Of a stretch of DNA of 64,000 nucleotides, positions 23,646 through 34,964 are shown one piece after another. The number at the start of each line of letters is the position of its first letter. Position 1 is the first letter of the stretch. A program made the translations under genes and the position numbers. The stretch spans positions 12,971,660 to 13,035,659 of the forward strand of contig CM022676.1 of assembly GCA_012295275.1 (NCBI GenBank). The letters run 5' to 3'. The notes beneath the pieces are model-generated. The model worked only from the letters and a program-made list of their open reading frames with translations, was not told the origin of the DNA and made no database searches. Source of the stretch: Chrysomallon squamiferum. Lineage: Eukaryota; Mollusca; Gastropoda; Neomphalida; Peltospiridae.

Positions 23646-24550
23646 GTTAGATTAGTACATCAATATATAATCGTAGACCTGGTTTTCCTGCCCTGTAAAG
23701 GAGATATTTACATATAATTTCTTCGTCCATACGGGACTTTAGACCTGTAAACAGAAGCTCCCGTCTTTCTTTTCAAATTTTAAAACTTCTGTAAAGTCCG
23801 TCGTCCATAGCTCAGTTCATGCTCAGCCCTTGTGTAACAATGTGGTGTTACCAGCCATTCTAAGTTTCGCGTTTTATGTCAAACTTATGTCACTTACAAC
23901 AGTGAAACATTCTCACTTCTACACTATGTATGAAGCTAAGTAATGGTGTAGCGTCTGTAATGTGTTTGTTCACTCTTGTTACACTGTGTGTCTAACCATG
24001 CCGGGTCGGGTTGGTTGTCTACACTGGGCGTGGCTGACGCGAACCTGTTAGTACCGTAGTTCTTATAACTGATTCATTTCGGATATGTATATAAACGTTC
24101 ATCCATCCACCCATCCATCCATACATACATTTATACATAGATTAATTATACATAGCAGTTTGAGACTTCGTTTTTTTTTAATTTTGATGAAAACTCGGAC
24201 AAACAATTCAATGATTCATTTCAGTCCAAGAATACATGTCCTGAAATATACTGTTAAGATCAAAAAGGTAAAAGACAGCAGAGAATTTAAACCGTAATGT
24301 GAACAAAACTACTGAGTTGTAATTAACAGCAGGACATCTGTCATATTTATATACCTTTACCTAGCCAGAAAAGCATACACCATTGTCTGTGATAAACCAG
24401 TGAGATACTAGCAGCTGCAATGCCGCACTGAGTAGAGTTGATTTTGTTATCGATAATACCTCAGCTCTGCACTTCAATCAGTGGACTCCTTTCTACCTTC
24501 ACACGGGGCACTGCTTTACGTGTTACGAACCTCGACCGTTGAAATAAATG

Positions 24551-25010
24551 TATGTTTGGCAACACAGATACTTTTTATTTTTTTTTAATGAAGTTGTGCT
24601 CTGGTATCATGTGTCATTATTCAGTAATTCTATTCGTAATATCACAAATAACATTTTATGAAAATAAGAACAACAACAATTAAAAATAATAATAACAGTT
24701 ATGATCAATAAATAAACCGTTGAAAACTTCCTTGCATCATCGTTTTATCGCTATGTAAGATATCTTGAAACAAGAGTTCTTCCTCTTAATCCGCAGAAAT
24801 AGTCTTTTGAAAATCATCATTTAGAAAGAAATGTATGTTTGGCACCTAATTACTTTTTTTTTCTTTTTAATAAAGTTGTGCTCTGGTATCATGTGTCATT
24901 AATCAGTAATTCTATTCGTAATGTCAGACATGACATTTTATGAAAATAAGAACAACAACAATTAAAAATAATAATAACAATTATGATAAATAAATTAATT
25001 AATTAATTAA
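24551..25010 (+). repeat. Tandem duplication, period about 283 bases
   Basis: TATGTTTGGCA followed by GTGCTCTGGTATCATGTGTC occurs at 24551 and again at 24834, each continuing to AAGAACAACAACAATTAAAA. Copies differ by scattered changes. Confidence 0.75.
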
Positions 25011-25767
25011 TACAAGTTACAAAGAAATGCAACACCGCAATATCATATCCTGCTGTGAACAGAAGTGAAGATTATTTTTGTTTGTTTGTTTGTTACGTTG
25101 TTGTAAAGTGTACTGTTCTACAGTTGTAATGAAATGTACTGTCGCAGTTTGAGATGGTGTAGTGTTACAACACACTGACACACACTGCTGAGCTTAAAGA
25201 ATACAGTTAGAAAATAGGTCAGATTCCAGAAAATGTCAGTTTGGATCGTATCTACTACATTTACATTACTCAGTCAATGATGATATCCTCGACACGAAAC
25301 TTTTTGAGGTGATGTAATTGTTTTCACCGTTCATGAAGGTAAACCACTTTATATGTAATTATTTACATAGCCTGGTAATTAATATCAATTAATTGTATTC
25401 TGACAATTAATCACCTTCAATTTTTAGATTATACTGTTTTAATAATATTTTAGTTAATATGAAATAGCATGCTTCTTAAAACATTAAATACTTAATTAAT
25501 CAAAAATAAAGTTAAATAACAAAAAGGTGAGAGAGGCAAAGTATCATTCTTGCAGAAGCTACGTTTGTGTAGTAAAGGAAAGAAAAAACTTTGCTTTATT
25601 CTGTTTTATATAGTGTATCGTTAATGAAGTTGATGTTCTTGTTATATTAATCAATTAATTAAAAGATTTAAATATTTATTTATTATTATTATTATTATTA
25701 TTTATTTATTTTTGTATTAATCAGTTAAATGTTTCAATAAACCTATACTGTATATTACTACACTCCA

Positions 25768-25940
25768 TAACTGTAGTAAAGCGGTGTCAGGGGCGGGGCA
25801 CACAGTGAGTCATTGATTCGTTATCTAAGCTTCGTGTTAACTGCCACGAGAAATCACAGAATACACACATTTCACAGCATCCATTGAGCCATTCACTGCG
25901 TGTCTGTATCACTGACCTGTCAGGGAGGACTAAGTGAATA
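25768..25940 (+). repeat. Intronic duplicated segment, copy B
   Basis: Matches 18440-18612 (GTAAAGCGGTGTCAGGGGCG and onwards to GTATCACTGACC). Lies about 800 bases before the Cys-rich Ig exon. Confidence 0.7.
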
Positions 25941-26730
25941 CTTTTAAACTGATATTTCTTTCTTATTTAGGTCAGATCTCCATAACGTCACTGACAGTGG
26001 TGAAGGATTAGATTACTGTTTCTTTTCTTTTTTTTTATTCCATATTTTAAACAGTAAAGAAGAACAGATAGCATTATAATACGAATATCTTTCAGAAACT
26101 CACGTAAGAGGCGTCAGTTTTAAACTGATCTGAAATTCAGGTTGCTCAGACTGATAAAACTACAAGTTTCTAAAATTTCTCCGAAATGATGAGAGAGAAT
26201 TCCGCCGTACAGTAAATATGATGCAAAATCAACCAGCGTATGGATGTATTTATTACCTGCATGTTATATTATGAATGTTCATTTACGGATTATCAGACAC
26301 TTTTAAATGAGATGCTCTCTGTACAACAGATTTACGGCCTTGGCAAATAATTTATCGTACGTATTAAACGTCAGACCAAGTCATGTAGAGTAAGCATTGG
26401 AAGGTCGAGGTAAAAGCTTACCCCTTTTTTGTGTTGCTGTTTTATTAACTTTCGTTTTCATAATAATGTTCCTACGCCTGTATTAATTTAATGATATCGT
26501 CTATTTAACAAATTAAACTAAATCATTTTTCTATAAAAGGAACGTGTCTTCTGACTGATACTTGCAAATAATTTTCCTCATTTTGTCCAAGAAAAGTATT
26601 GATTTATTGTTACATATGTACATTATCGTTTACTTATATTCAGTGAGAGTAACTGGGAAACAGGTTTGTTTCCTGTAATATGTAATCAGAAACAGTTTCG
26701 CGTAGAGCTAATAATTTCAGATATTTTCAG

Positions 26731-27009
26731 ATCCACCAAGTTCATCTCCAGTTATTACAGGAACAACATTTCCTGTGTTTGAGGGTGACACTGTCACACT
26801 GAACTGTTCTACAAGTGGTGGAAACCCAAAACCTAATCTGAACTGGACATGTTATAATCCTGTACTCTGCTCTGACAGAGAAGAAACCAGAACATGTACA
26901 ATATCTTTCATAGCTAACAGGATTCAGAATAACAAACTGTGTATTTGTACTTCTTCCTGGAGATATGATGGCTACACTGAAAACAAATCTACAAAGATGA
27001 TTATTTACT
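26731..27009 (+). CDS. Gene 2 exon: Cys-rich Ig domain
   Basis: 279 bases, phase 1 to 1, open. FEGDTVTLNCSTSGG, NLNWTCYNPVLCSD, RTCTISF, LCICTSSWRYDG. Same Cys pattern as 8821-9099, with a more divergent C-terminal third. Confidence 0.8.
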
Positions 27010-27522
27010 GTGAGTTTTATGTTACCTCAGTCTAAAATGAATTATTCTTCTACTTTCCCGCCCTTAACTTTTAATGCAATTATTCTTCTGTTATTATTTT
27101 CTAGACTGTTCAAGATATTGATTCGTTATACACCGAATACATCTTTCGCAACAGAAAACTTTTGATTTTTGTTGGTTTCATTAGATTTTGTTTTCTGCTT
27201 TATTTATAAAAATATATTTGCTTCTGTGCATGTGTTTGCTTGTGTGTGAACATAGATGTGTGCATATATAATTATAAACACATTTCTGTGGGTGTGTGTC
27301 TATGTCTGTACTAAAAATACTGTTCACTTTTTATAATTAAAATAATAAACATCCATTTGAAAGTTACAGTTTTGAATTTATCTATGATCAGTTGTTTATC
27401 ATTAATATTATTCACATCACAGTAGTATTATTAACATATTTGCAGTGTAACTATTCCAAATTAAAGTGCAATTTTAGTTTGCAGCTCATCAGTTTAGTAC
27501 TTAAAATGTAATTTATTTTCAG
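27010..27522 (+). other. Gene 2 intron, no exon seen
   Basis: AT-rich with a loose GT region around 27225-27305. No exon or recognisable repeat family. Confidence 0.5.
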
Positions 27523-27739
27523 ATCCGCCTAGTCAGCCATCTTTGTATTCAAAACCCAGACAACCCTGGCTTGAAGGAAAAGCAGGTTCACTGATTTGTT
27601 CTTTACCAAGAGGTGACCTTGGAAATCCACCAGCTAAATTTCACTGGATTAAAAATGAACATAACATTTCATTTGTGGGATCCAACTTCTCATTCACACC
27701 AACAAAAGAAGACAATGAAGATAAGTACAAGTGTTTATT
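27523..27739 (+). pseudogene. Gene 2 truncated Ig exon
   Basis: Counterpart of 9565-9852. AGSLICSLP, FHWIKNEH and EDNEDKYKC are intact, but the sequence goes straight from TGTTTATT into GTAAGTTATTC. About 25 codons including the G strand are gone and the donor now falls in phase 2. Joining it to 28656 would give a stop within two codons, so the exon is probably skipped or dead. Confidence 0.65.
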
Positions 27740-28205
27740 GTAAGTTATTCTTCAAGTTAAATACCTACTTCAAGGTTATATATATATACTTCAATTCATA
27801 GTTAACAGTATATCATACTTAAATATATACTTCAGCTGAATGTTTACTGTAAGTTGTATATCAAGTTAGATATCTACAAGTTAGATATCTACATCACTGC
27901 ACTGTTTACTGAAAGTTATACTTCAATATTTACTTCCTTCAGCATTTACCTTGAGTTATACTTCATGTTAAATATATACTTCATTACATACTTCAGTTCA
28001 AATTTTGTTATACTTAAAATTAGATATATACTTTATGGTACTTCAACTTTAAAATCTAATTTACTTCAATGATCAGTATAAGTTATACTTCTGATTGAAT
28101 ATCTATTTTAATTCATGATCAGTGTAAGTTATTCTCAAACTCATGTTCACTATAAGTTGTATTTCAGATTGAATATTAACTTAAGCTCAGTGTTCTCTTT
28201 AAATT
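27740..28205 (+). repeat. Degenerate ~40-base minisatellite seeded at an exon end
   Basis: Diverged units of the type TGTTTACTGTAAGTTATACT followed by TCAAGTTAAATATCTACTTC repeat about ten times. The first unit overlaps the end of the truncated Ig exon and its splice donor, so many units contain donor-like GTAAGT/GTAAGTT copies. Confidence 0.65.
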
Positions 28206-28436
28206 ATCTTCATGATTATTCGTCTCCTTCAGTCTAACTATAAACTGTAACAGGTGTTGTTCTATCTCCATTGTTATTTAATTGTTGTTTTTGTTTTACC
28301 AAAGTACTGTTTCAGTCAAATAATTGTCTCAGTACTATATTGTTAAAACGTATTGTGTACGTTACATTGTTTATATTTTTTTTTTTTAGATGATCCTAGA
28401 CTACAAATATCTTTATCACAATCAAATCCTGTATGA
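28205..28436 (+). pseudogene. Partial duplicate of the 28656 exon with its upstream intron
   Basis: Acceptor plus DDPRLQISLSQSNPV (28391-28435), then TGA. The intron before it (TTCAGTCTAACTA, CAGTACTATATTG) repeats at about 28440-28655. A tandem duplication of roughly 260 bases left only the first 15 codons of this Ig exon. Confidence 0.75.
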
Positions 28437-28655
28437 TTATATCTTCATGATTACAGGCCTACTTCAGTCTAACTAAGAACTTATACAGATGCTGTTCAAT
28501 GTGCCTTGTTATTTTATTTTTTTTATTTACTTTTTTATCTTATTCTTACTAAATTGTTTCATTAAAGTATTCTTCCTGTACAAATTTTTCTGAATAATGT
28601 ATTGCAAAGAATCTTGTGTATGTTACATTGTTTATATATATATTTTTTTTTTTAG

Positions 28656-28922
28656 ATTATCCTAGACTACAAATATCTTTATCACAATCAAATCCTGTAA
28701 AGGAAGGTGATGATTTGACCTTGACCTGCATAGCAGACAGCAACCCCAGCTCTGTTCAACTCAAGTGGAAATTTGAGGGAAATATTCAAGTAAATGATGG
28801 AATACTAGATTTGAAAAACCTCAGTAGAGATAATTCTGGCAGTTACACATGCGAAGCAAATGTAAGAACTAGTAACCATGGAAATCTTGTGAACTCGACT
28901 GATTCCAAAGTTATTGTCAATT
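28656..28922 (+). CDS. Gene 2 exon: I-set Ig domain
   Basis: 267 bases, phase 1 to 1. VKEGDDLTLTC, VQLKWKFEG, LKNLSRDNSGSYTCEANV, DSKVIVN. Counterpart of 10225-10485. Confidence 0.82.
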
Positions 28923-29088
28923 GTAAGTCTCATAATAGCATTGTCACTGTAATATAATTACTGCAGTTATATAAATAACTGAGATATTGAGATTTTAAGT
29001 TGTAAGACAAGACAATATCTGAAACGTCTGATTTTTTAAAAATTAATTAAATTACAGAAAAACTTTAACTCTATTTTGCTTATTTCAG

Positions 29089-29385
29089 ATGCTCCTAATG
29101 TCAGCTTCCCATCTGAAAATTTAACAGAAAACATGTTACTAAAAATTAACTGTTCTGCTGATGGTCGTCCTGACAACATGAACTTCTCAGATTTCAAACA
29201 TTACTGGAATGACGTGTTTGTTAGAAAAGTGACAGGCAGACATTTTGGACGTAACAAATACAGTTTGATGTTTGATTCTGCTTCGTATCAGGACTGTGGA
29301 ACATACCAGTGTAGTGTGCACAATGGGATTCCTGACAGAAGTGGAAATTTGGTACAGACTGGCTACAGTGTTGTTTATGTTAAAG
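29089..29385 (+). CDS. Gene 2 exon: Ig-like domain
   Basis: 297 bases, phase 1 to 1. NMLLKINCSADG, FKHYWNDVFV, SLMFDSASYQDCGTYQCSVHNG, GYSVVYVKG. No direct counterpart in gene 1, so gene 2 has domains gene 1 lacks. Confidence 0.78.
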
Positions 29386-30117
29386 GTATGAAAAACAGTA
29401 ATGATGACAGATTCTAATTTGGAAGATTGGAGTAGATGAAACCTCTTTTCCTAGAAGAAAGAAGAAATGTTTGACAAAAATAATAGAGATGTTCAAATTA
29501 GTCATGAAAGAAGATTTATTTGTTTTATATGCAAAGTAAATACGTGTACCTAAAGGGCTTTGGTTTCCATGAGCAATTGTCATGAACAGCATTGTTTGAA
29601 CAGTAGAGTCAGAGTCGTTGAGTTAAATCGCAATGATTCTTCTAAGTAAACATCAAATGTCTACAACTTCAATATTGTCATTTTTTTCGTTTTATCCAAA
29701 ATGAACTGTGCTATCTGATAACAAAGATATTTTTATATTTTCTTTAATTTTTTTTATCAGCTTATATTAATCTGAATATAATAATTAATTTATCACACAA
29801 TGACAGTGATGTGTTGCTCAGCATTTGATTTTTGCATAAAATCTCAAACTCTATTATTAGATTAATACAATTACTTGAAATATTAAATCAAAACAAAATT
29901 TATTTACTGTTTCAAGCATTCTGGTCATGTATAATAATATGAAAATCTCCGTGAAAATGAGAATTGTGTTGTTTATGTAGATAACATGTTCCAACACATT
30001 CTAATGTGGGTTTGCTATTGTTTATTTTATTACAAATTACATGAAACTTGTTTTAGTGGTTTACAATATAATTTTTATTTTTTATTTTATTTTATTTTAT
30101 TTTTTTTCATGTTTCAG
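29386..30117 (+). other. Gene 2 intron, no exon seen
   Basis: AT-rich, ends in a long TTTTA-rich pyrimidine tract before the acceptor at 30117. Confidence 0.55.
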
Positions 30118-30710
30118 CAAAACCAAAGATCACTATGGAAACAATGCATGACGTTGTGGGAGCTGAAGTTGGAAAGCCAGTTTTATTAGTGAAAACTTTG
30201 TTTTGTGATCCCACTATCAACATTTATACCTGGATGAAATCTAAGGGTGAAACAAGTTTTAATAACACGAATGTTGAGGAGACAAATGTCTGACAATCAC
30301 AAACTTCACACAAGATGACATTGGAACGTACAAACTGACTGTCTGTAATGAAGTTGGATGTTCTCAGTTTTCTGTGAACCTAACTGGAGCAGGTCCACCT
30401 CTTCCTCCTAAAGAGTTCCAACAAGAAAAAGAATCAACATCAGACACAGTGTTCTTGTCCTGGCTACCTAACTACCCAGGTGGTAATTTCAAACAAAGAT
30501 TTATACTGCAGTACAAACCACAAAGTGACTCTAACTGGATTACTGCTTGGCAAAGTAACTGGTTTGATGACTCAACACAAGGACAGAAAGTGTTTTATAA
30601 CATCACCAGACTGAAAGACAAACCAGTTTATGATGTCAGAATCTCAGCTGAAAACACAAGAACTTCAGATAATATGAGCAGTTATGTCACCTTTCAAGTA
30701 ATTACAACAG
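30118..30710 (+). pseudogene. Gene 2 fused Ig plus FN3 exon with a frameshift
   Basis: Reads PKITMETMHDVVGAEVGKP, LFCDPTINIYTWMKSKG, then TGA about 58 codons in (around 30290). In the next frame the Ig continues as CLTITNFTQDDIGTYKLTVC, followed without intron by an FN3 domain (PPLPPKEF, VFLSWLPNYPGG, FILQYKP, YDVRISAENTRTSDN). The length of 593 is one short of a multiple of three, consistent with a single-base loss. Phase-1 borders otherwise fit the family. A sequencing error is possible. Confidence 0.72.
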
Positions 30711-30838
30711 GTAAACATATCTCTGACATTAAACATACCACAGAAGCTGACATCCCAGCAGTTGCTATTAATTTGACATTCCGTTATTTTATTATAACAT
30801 TAGTATTTATTTCTGTTTTTGTTAAGAGAACACGCTAG
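30711..30838 (+). CDS. In-frame extension of FN3 exon with hydrophobic tail and stop
   Basis: If the donor at 30711 is not used, the frame continues KHISDIKHTTEADIPAVAI, then FRYFIITLVFISVFV, KRTR and stop. This would be a membrane anchor with almost no cytoplasmic tail. It could also be chance readthrough in AT-rich intron. Confidence 0.3.
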
Positions 30839-31321
30839 GCAAAAAATGACAACATTTGAATAAACAAAATTGTTTTTTAGTTTTTGGTGGGTTTTTTACA
30901 TAATAATGATCCATAACAGCACCCTGATAGCCATAATAAGTGGAAATATGATTTATTCATTTGTATTTCTTAATCATTGCCTTTCTTTATTCTTTGTATT
31001 TTATTTTATTTTGTTTTATTATTATTATTTTTTTTTTTTTTTTTTTTTTTTTTGTTACTGTTTTTACATGTTTTGAAAGATGCTGTATGAAAACTGTTTG
31101 TGCTACAGTTTCCAACTTTGGAATATATATATTTAAAAACAATAAGAACAAAATTTCGGAAAGAAAATCTTGGAAAAATGTACTATTCTTTTCATTATAA
31201 CCTTTATAGATCTTTGTGATGTTTCAAAATAGGAATGATAAAAATTCTTTCTTCTTGTTTTTTAAAATTATTTCAGTTGAAGTATGTAAATGAAGACTAA
31301 TTTCTTTCTGTTGTTTTGTAG

Positions 31322-31359
31322 AAATACATGGCTATGACGAACCCAAGGAGTTGAAATGA
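31322..31359 (+). CDS. Possible short terminal tail exon
   Basis: After acceptor TTTTGTAG, phase 1 gives EIHGYDEPKELK and a stop. Phase fits the FN3 donor, but there is no paralogue, so this is weak. Confidence 0.25.
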
Positions 31360-31786
31360 TATTTATATATTGGTTTAGGTTGAAGAGGTTCATGAAACGT
31401 GGTACTATAGTATTTTTTTCTATAATAAAATAGTCATCTCTCTGTTGTATTCTCATTTCTTTTTTCTTTTCTTTTTTAAATGTAACCGCAAGGGATAGTT
31501 TACATTTACTTTTTGCAAACAGAGAAAAATAAAGTATTTGAAAAATTAATAAGTTGTGTAAATCGTGAAAGTAACATAATGAAATTGACTCAAACTGCTG
31601 TTTGACTAAATGAAATACTAAGTAAATATCTAAGCTGTATAATTTAAAATGACACAAACTATAGTAAAAAAATTTAAAGTTTTATATTGACAATGCTAGC
31701 AGATCAGAATATTTCACATAATAATTATGTAATTTCTACTCATTTGACAAATATATGTATATGTGTCTGCATACATCTATCTATGC

Positions 31787-33287
31787 AAATATACTCTCCA
31801 AAAAAGGAAACGCAAAATGGTTGATTTCTTTGATAACTGTTGTAAACTGACACATATCAATGTACAAACTATGAATATAATGACATTTGGTGATTCAAAC
31901 ATATAGCTTTTGTTACAGGCGCCAAAAAGCAGGTAACACAAAATAAAGGCTATGGTCGTGGTTATTAGCCAAACCGTCCCCGCATACAAATCACGTTACC
32001 AGTGCATGTGCATGTGAGGCAGATGAAACTTGAATACGAGGGTTATAAAAATGCAAGGTTTTCGAAAACTTCTGTTCCTTATTTTTGTTCTGACCCAACA
32101 TCAAACAAATGCCACGACTGAGTGAAGCGCAACGAAACAACGTCATCGGCCGTTTACAAGCTGGCGAATCCTTGTCGGCCGAAGCCCGGGTGTTCCATGT
32201 ATCCCCAAGCACCATCTTGAGACTGTGGTATCAGTTCCAGTAACACCAAACAACAGGTGACCGTCCCAGGTCAGGTAGACCACTTGTAACCGCCAGGGCC
32301 CAGGACCACTACATACAGGTACTTCAACTACGGGAAAGAACCACCACGGCAACCTCTACTGCTTCAGCAATACTATCTCTGCGTAGAATATCGGCTCAGA
32401 CAGTGCGCAATCGTTTACGCGAGGCAGGTATTCGAGCTAGACGGCCTGTAAGAAGAGTAGTTTTGACTCAACAACATCGTCGACTACAGCGTCAGTGGTG
32501 TCAACTGCACAGAGTCTGGCCTCAGTTACGATGGAGAACTGTCTGGTTTAGTGACGAGGCTCGATTTCTGCTTTGTTGAGCTGATGGAAAATGTCGAGTT
32601 TACAGACGTCGTGGTGAATGTTTTGCTGCAAACTGCATACAGGAAGCGGACAGATTTGGCGGTGGTAGTGTGATGGTGTGGGCAGCAATCTCATCCACTG
32701 GCAGGACTGAGCTGGTTCACATCCAAGGCAACTTAACGGCACAGAGATACCGAGATGAAATTTTGCAGCTACATTATGAATAATGGTAACGCTGTATTCC
32801 AGCACGACAATGCGAGACCACATACAGCCAGACTCACAACAGCGTACCTACACAACAATAACATTCAGGTCCTGCCCTGGCCCTCTAAATCTCCGGATTT
32901 GAACCCTATTGAACATTCATCAGATGAGTTGGATAGACGACTGAGGCAGCATCAACCACAGCCACAGAATCGTGTTCAGTTGGCTTTATTACTACAGACA
33001 GAGTGGGCCACCATTCCACAAGGTGTAATTCGTAATGTCATTACTGCCATGGGAGGGAAATGTCAGGTAGTTCTGGACTCCCATGGTGGGCACAAAAGGA
33101 ATTAATATTATACTGTTATAACCTTGAACTTTAACATTTTCAATGTAATACCATCAATATTAATGAATTGCGAAAGTGTGTGTAAAATGTGAACATTCTG
33201 CTGCTTTCTGTTGATCCATTAGATAGATATTCCCAATGTCAATAAAATCTATTGTTGCGTTTCTTTTTTGTTAGAGTATATTTGTGC
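31787..33287 (+). mobile_element. Tc1-like DD34E transposon, inactive
   Basis: Terminal inverted repeats: ATACTCTCCAAAAAAGGAAA at the left end pairs with TTTCTTTTTTGTTAGAGTAT at the right, next to TA. The internal gene on the plus strand starts MPRLSEAQRNNVIGRL (32109), with HTH VSPSTILRLWYQF, GRPR motif GDRPRSGRP, and the three catalytic blocks WFSDEARF, FQHDNARPH and PDLNPIEH. It ends GGHKRN at 33105. At least two in-frame stops and one frameshift near 32770 make it non-autonomous. Inserted between the FN3 and tail exons of gene 2. Confidence 0.88.
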
Positions 33288-33345
33288 ATGCAAAGATTAC
33301 AAAACTTCAGACATTTTATTTATTTATTTTTTTTTTTTTTTGAAG

Positions 33346-33367
33346 GTAAGAAAAATGGATTATCTGC
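33346..33367 (+). CDS. Gene 2 small cytoplasmic exon
   Basis: 22 bases, phase 1 to 2: KKNGLSA. Same phases as 12420-12453 of gene 1. Called from that parallel and the flanking tail exons. Confidence 0.5.
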
Positions 33368-33779
33368 GTAAGTTTATTTTGCTTACTTCTAATTTACATC
33401 TTAATTTAATAGACATTTAATCTGCCTGGCAAGTTGTAACTATTATCAATGCTGATATAAAAAATTGTTAAATACAGACTTAGTAAATAATCAGTATGCT
33501 TTAGTTTGTTCAACTTGTAATTTGCTATACGGCAACAAATAAAAACAATATGTCTTACAGTATTACTCACAGGTATCTATCAATTTTAAATGTCAAAAGT
33601 AACAAAGTAACAATTTAGAAGTTGCATTTTTTCATTCAGCATGAACAAACAACTTGTTGATACTGGAAATGTCTATTTCACACAGATGTTCGTGTTCAGT
33701 GCTCTTTGAGTAAAACTGTTTAATCTGTTACGATCTGTCTATCTGTTATGCACTTCAACATTGTGATTTCTTCTTGCAG

Positions 33780-33826
33780 ATATGATGATATAAGTCTCAG
33801 ACCAGTAATGACTCAAACCAGATCTG
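33780..33826 (+). CDS. Gene 2 cytoplasmic exon with YDDISL
   Basis: 47 bases, phase 2 to 1, acceptor TTCTTGCAG: YDDISLRPVMTQTRS. Gives YxxI in the place of YQDV in gene 1. Confidence 0.65.
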
Positions 33827-34073
33827 GTAAATCTTCTATAACAGCTAAATTTATGATTATTTTATTGCAACTGTAAAATCATTTATTAAGATGCTCTACA
33901 TGATAATAATAATAATAATTATTATTATTATTATTTATTTATAACTGAGAATTAAAAATATAACAAAGTGACACATACATACCTGTTGGGTTATATTGGT
34001 CTCACAAAATATAAATGTTCAACTAACATTTTAGCTAAATTTTTCTTATTAAGTGATTAATTGTAATTCACAG

Positions 34074-34187
34074 AAAATGCATCTGAGGCTGATCAGACAA
34101 ATCAAACATACGAAGGACTACAGGAAAGGAGAGCTTCGGCAGATTACACTAAATTTCATTTGTATGAAAACATCAAGAAAACAAACT
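34074..34187 (+). CDS. Gene 2 cytoplasmic exon with ITAM-like tyrosines
   Basis: 114 bases, phase 1 to 1. Contains YEGLQERRASADYTKF followed by HLYENI. First site YxxL, eight-residue spacer, then YTKF (Phe for Leu/Ile); a third site YENI follows. The degenerate ITAM plus YENI, which is also YxN Grb2-type, separates it from gene 1. Confidence 0.72.
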
Positions 34188-34964
34188 GTAAATATTTACT
34201 CAATTTAATTTGTCTTTTGTTGTTGTTGTTTTTTATTATTTATTTACATTATTTATTTATGATTATTTATTTATTCATTTATTTATTTATTTATTTTTAC
34301 ATTTTATTTACTTTTTTCCTTATTTATTTACTATTATTATTATTTTTTATCTGCAAGAGTATAATTAATTCTTAAAAATAATGTTTATGGTTTTTTGCTA
34401 CAAAAATAAAGTCTTAATATATCTTATAAACTTCCAAAATAATTTTTTTATTTTTGTGATCCATTCATAATTAATTATGAATAAAAAAGTGCGATTTAAA
34501 AGTATCTGGACACAGACACTGTCATCAGATACAGGGCAGATCAGTTTACTTTAATTTCTTATAGGAATGTCTGAACAAAATAAAACTTTTACTGAATAAA
34601 TTTCAAGATGATTACTGAAATGAACTAGTAAAGTGCTAAAATGAAGCATTTTGTAGAAATGTTATTTTATTTATATATTTATTTATTATTATTATTAATT
34701 ACTATTTGCTATGAATATTGATAAAATAATGACATACAAATAGGAATTTTAATAGATTAATCCTCTGATTAGACATAATTATAGCAAACTCCATTTATCA
34801 AAATCAAGGGATTATTTACTCTATTCAGATCCCAAAGCTAGATTTTAATGATAATATTATGTAATAACTGTGAAGTTGTATAGGAGTTTATTTATTTTGT
34901 TATTAATCCTAATTGTTTCATTTAAAATTTACTCTCTGAAAATCATCTAATTTTCTATTTTCAG
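34188..34964 (+). other. Gene 2 last intron
   Basis: T-rich, ATTT-type simple sequence at 34230-34350. A long hydrophobic open frame through the donor (34160-34375) is a product of poly-T composition. Confidence 0.5.

Larger units (their letters stand above)
20876..26730 (+). other. Gene 2 long intron, Ig exon lost
   Basis: Nearly 5.9 kb with no counterpart of the gene 1 Ig exon at 5157. Holds GT tract 20978-21007, a TTA/TTG array 22980-23060, leader relic P7 (23548-23645), a 283-base-period duplication (24551 and 24834), TTA runs near 25683 and duplicate segment B (25768-25940). No other exon seen. Confidence 0.55.

Noticed and set aside
32143-32823. Minus-strand frames over the Tc1-like element
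   Set aside because: Antisense shadows of the plus-strand transposase.
34160-34375. Hydrophobic frame continuing from the gene 2 tail exon
   Set aside because: Leu/Ile/Phe-rich because of T-rich simple sequence; a donor at 34188 and a final exon at 34965 fit better.
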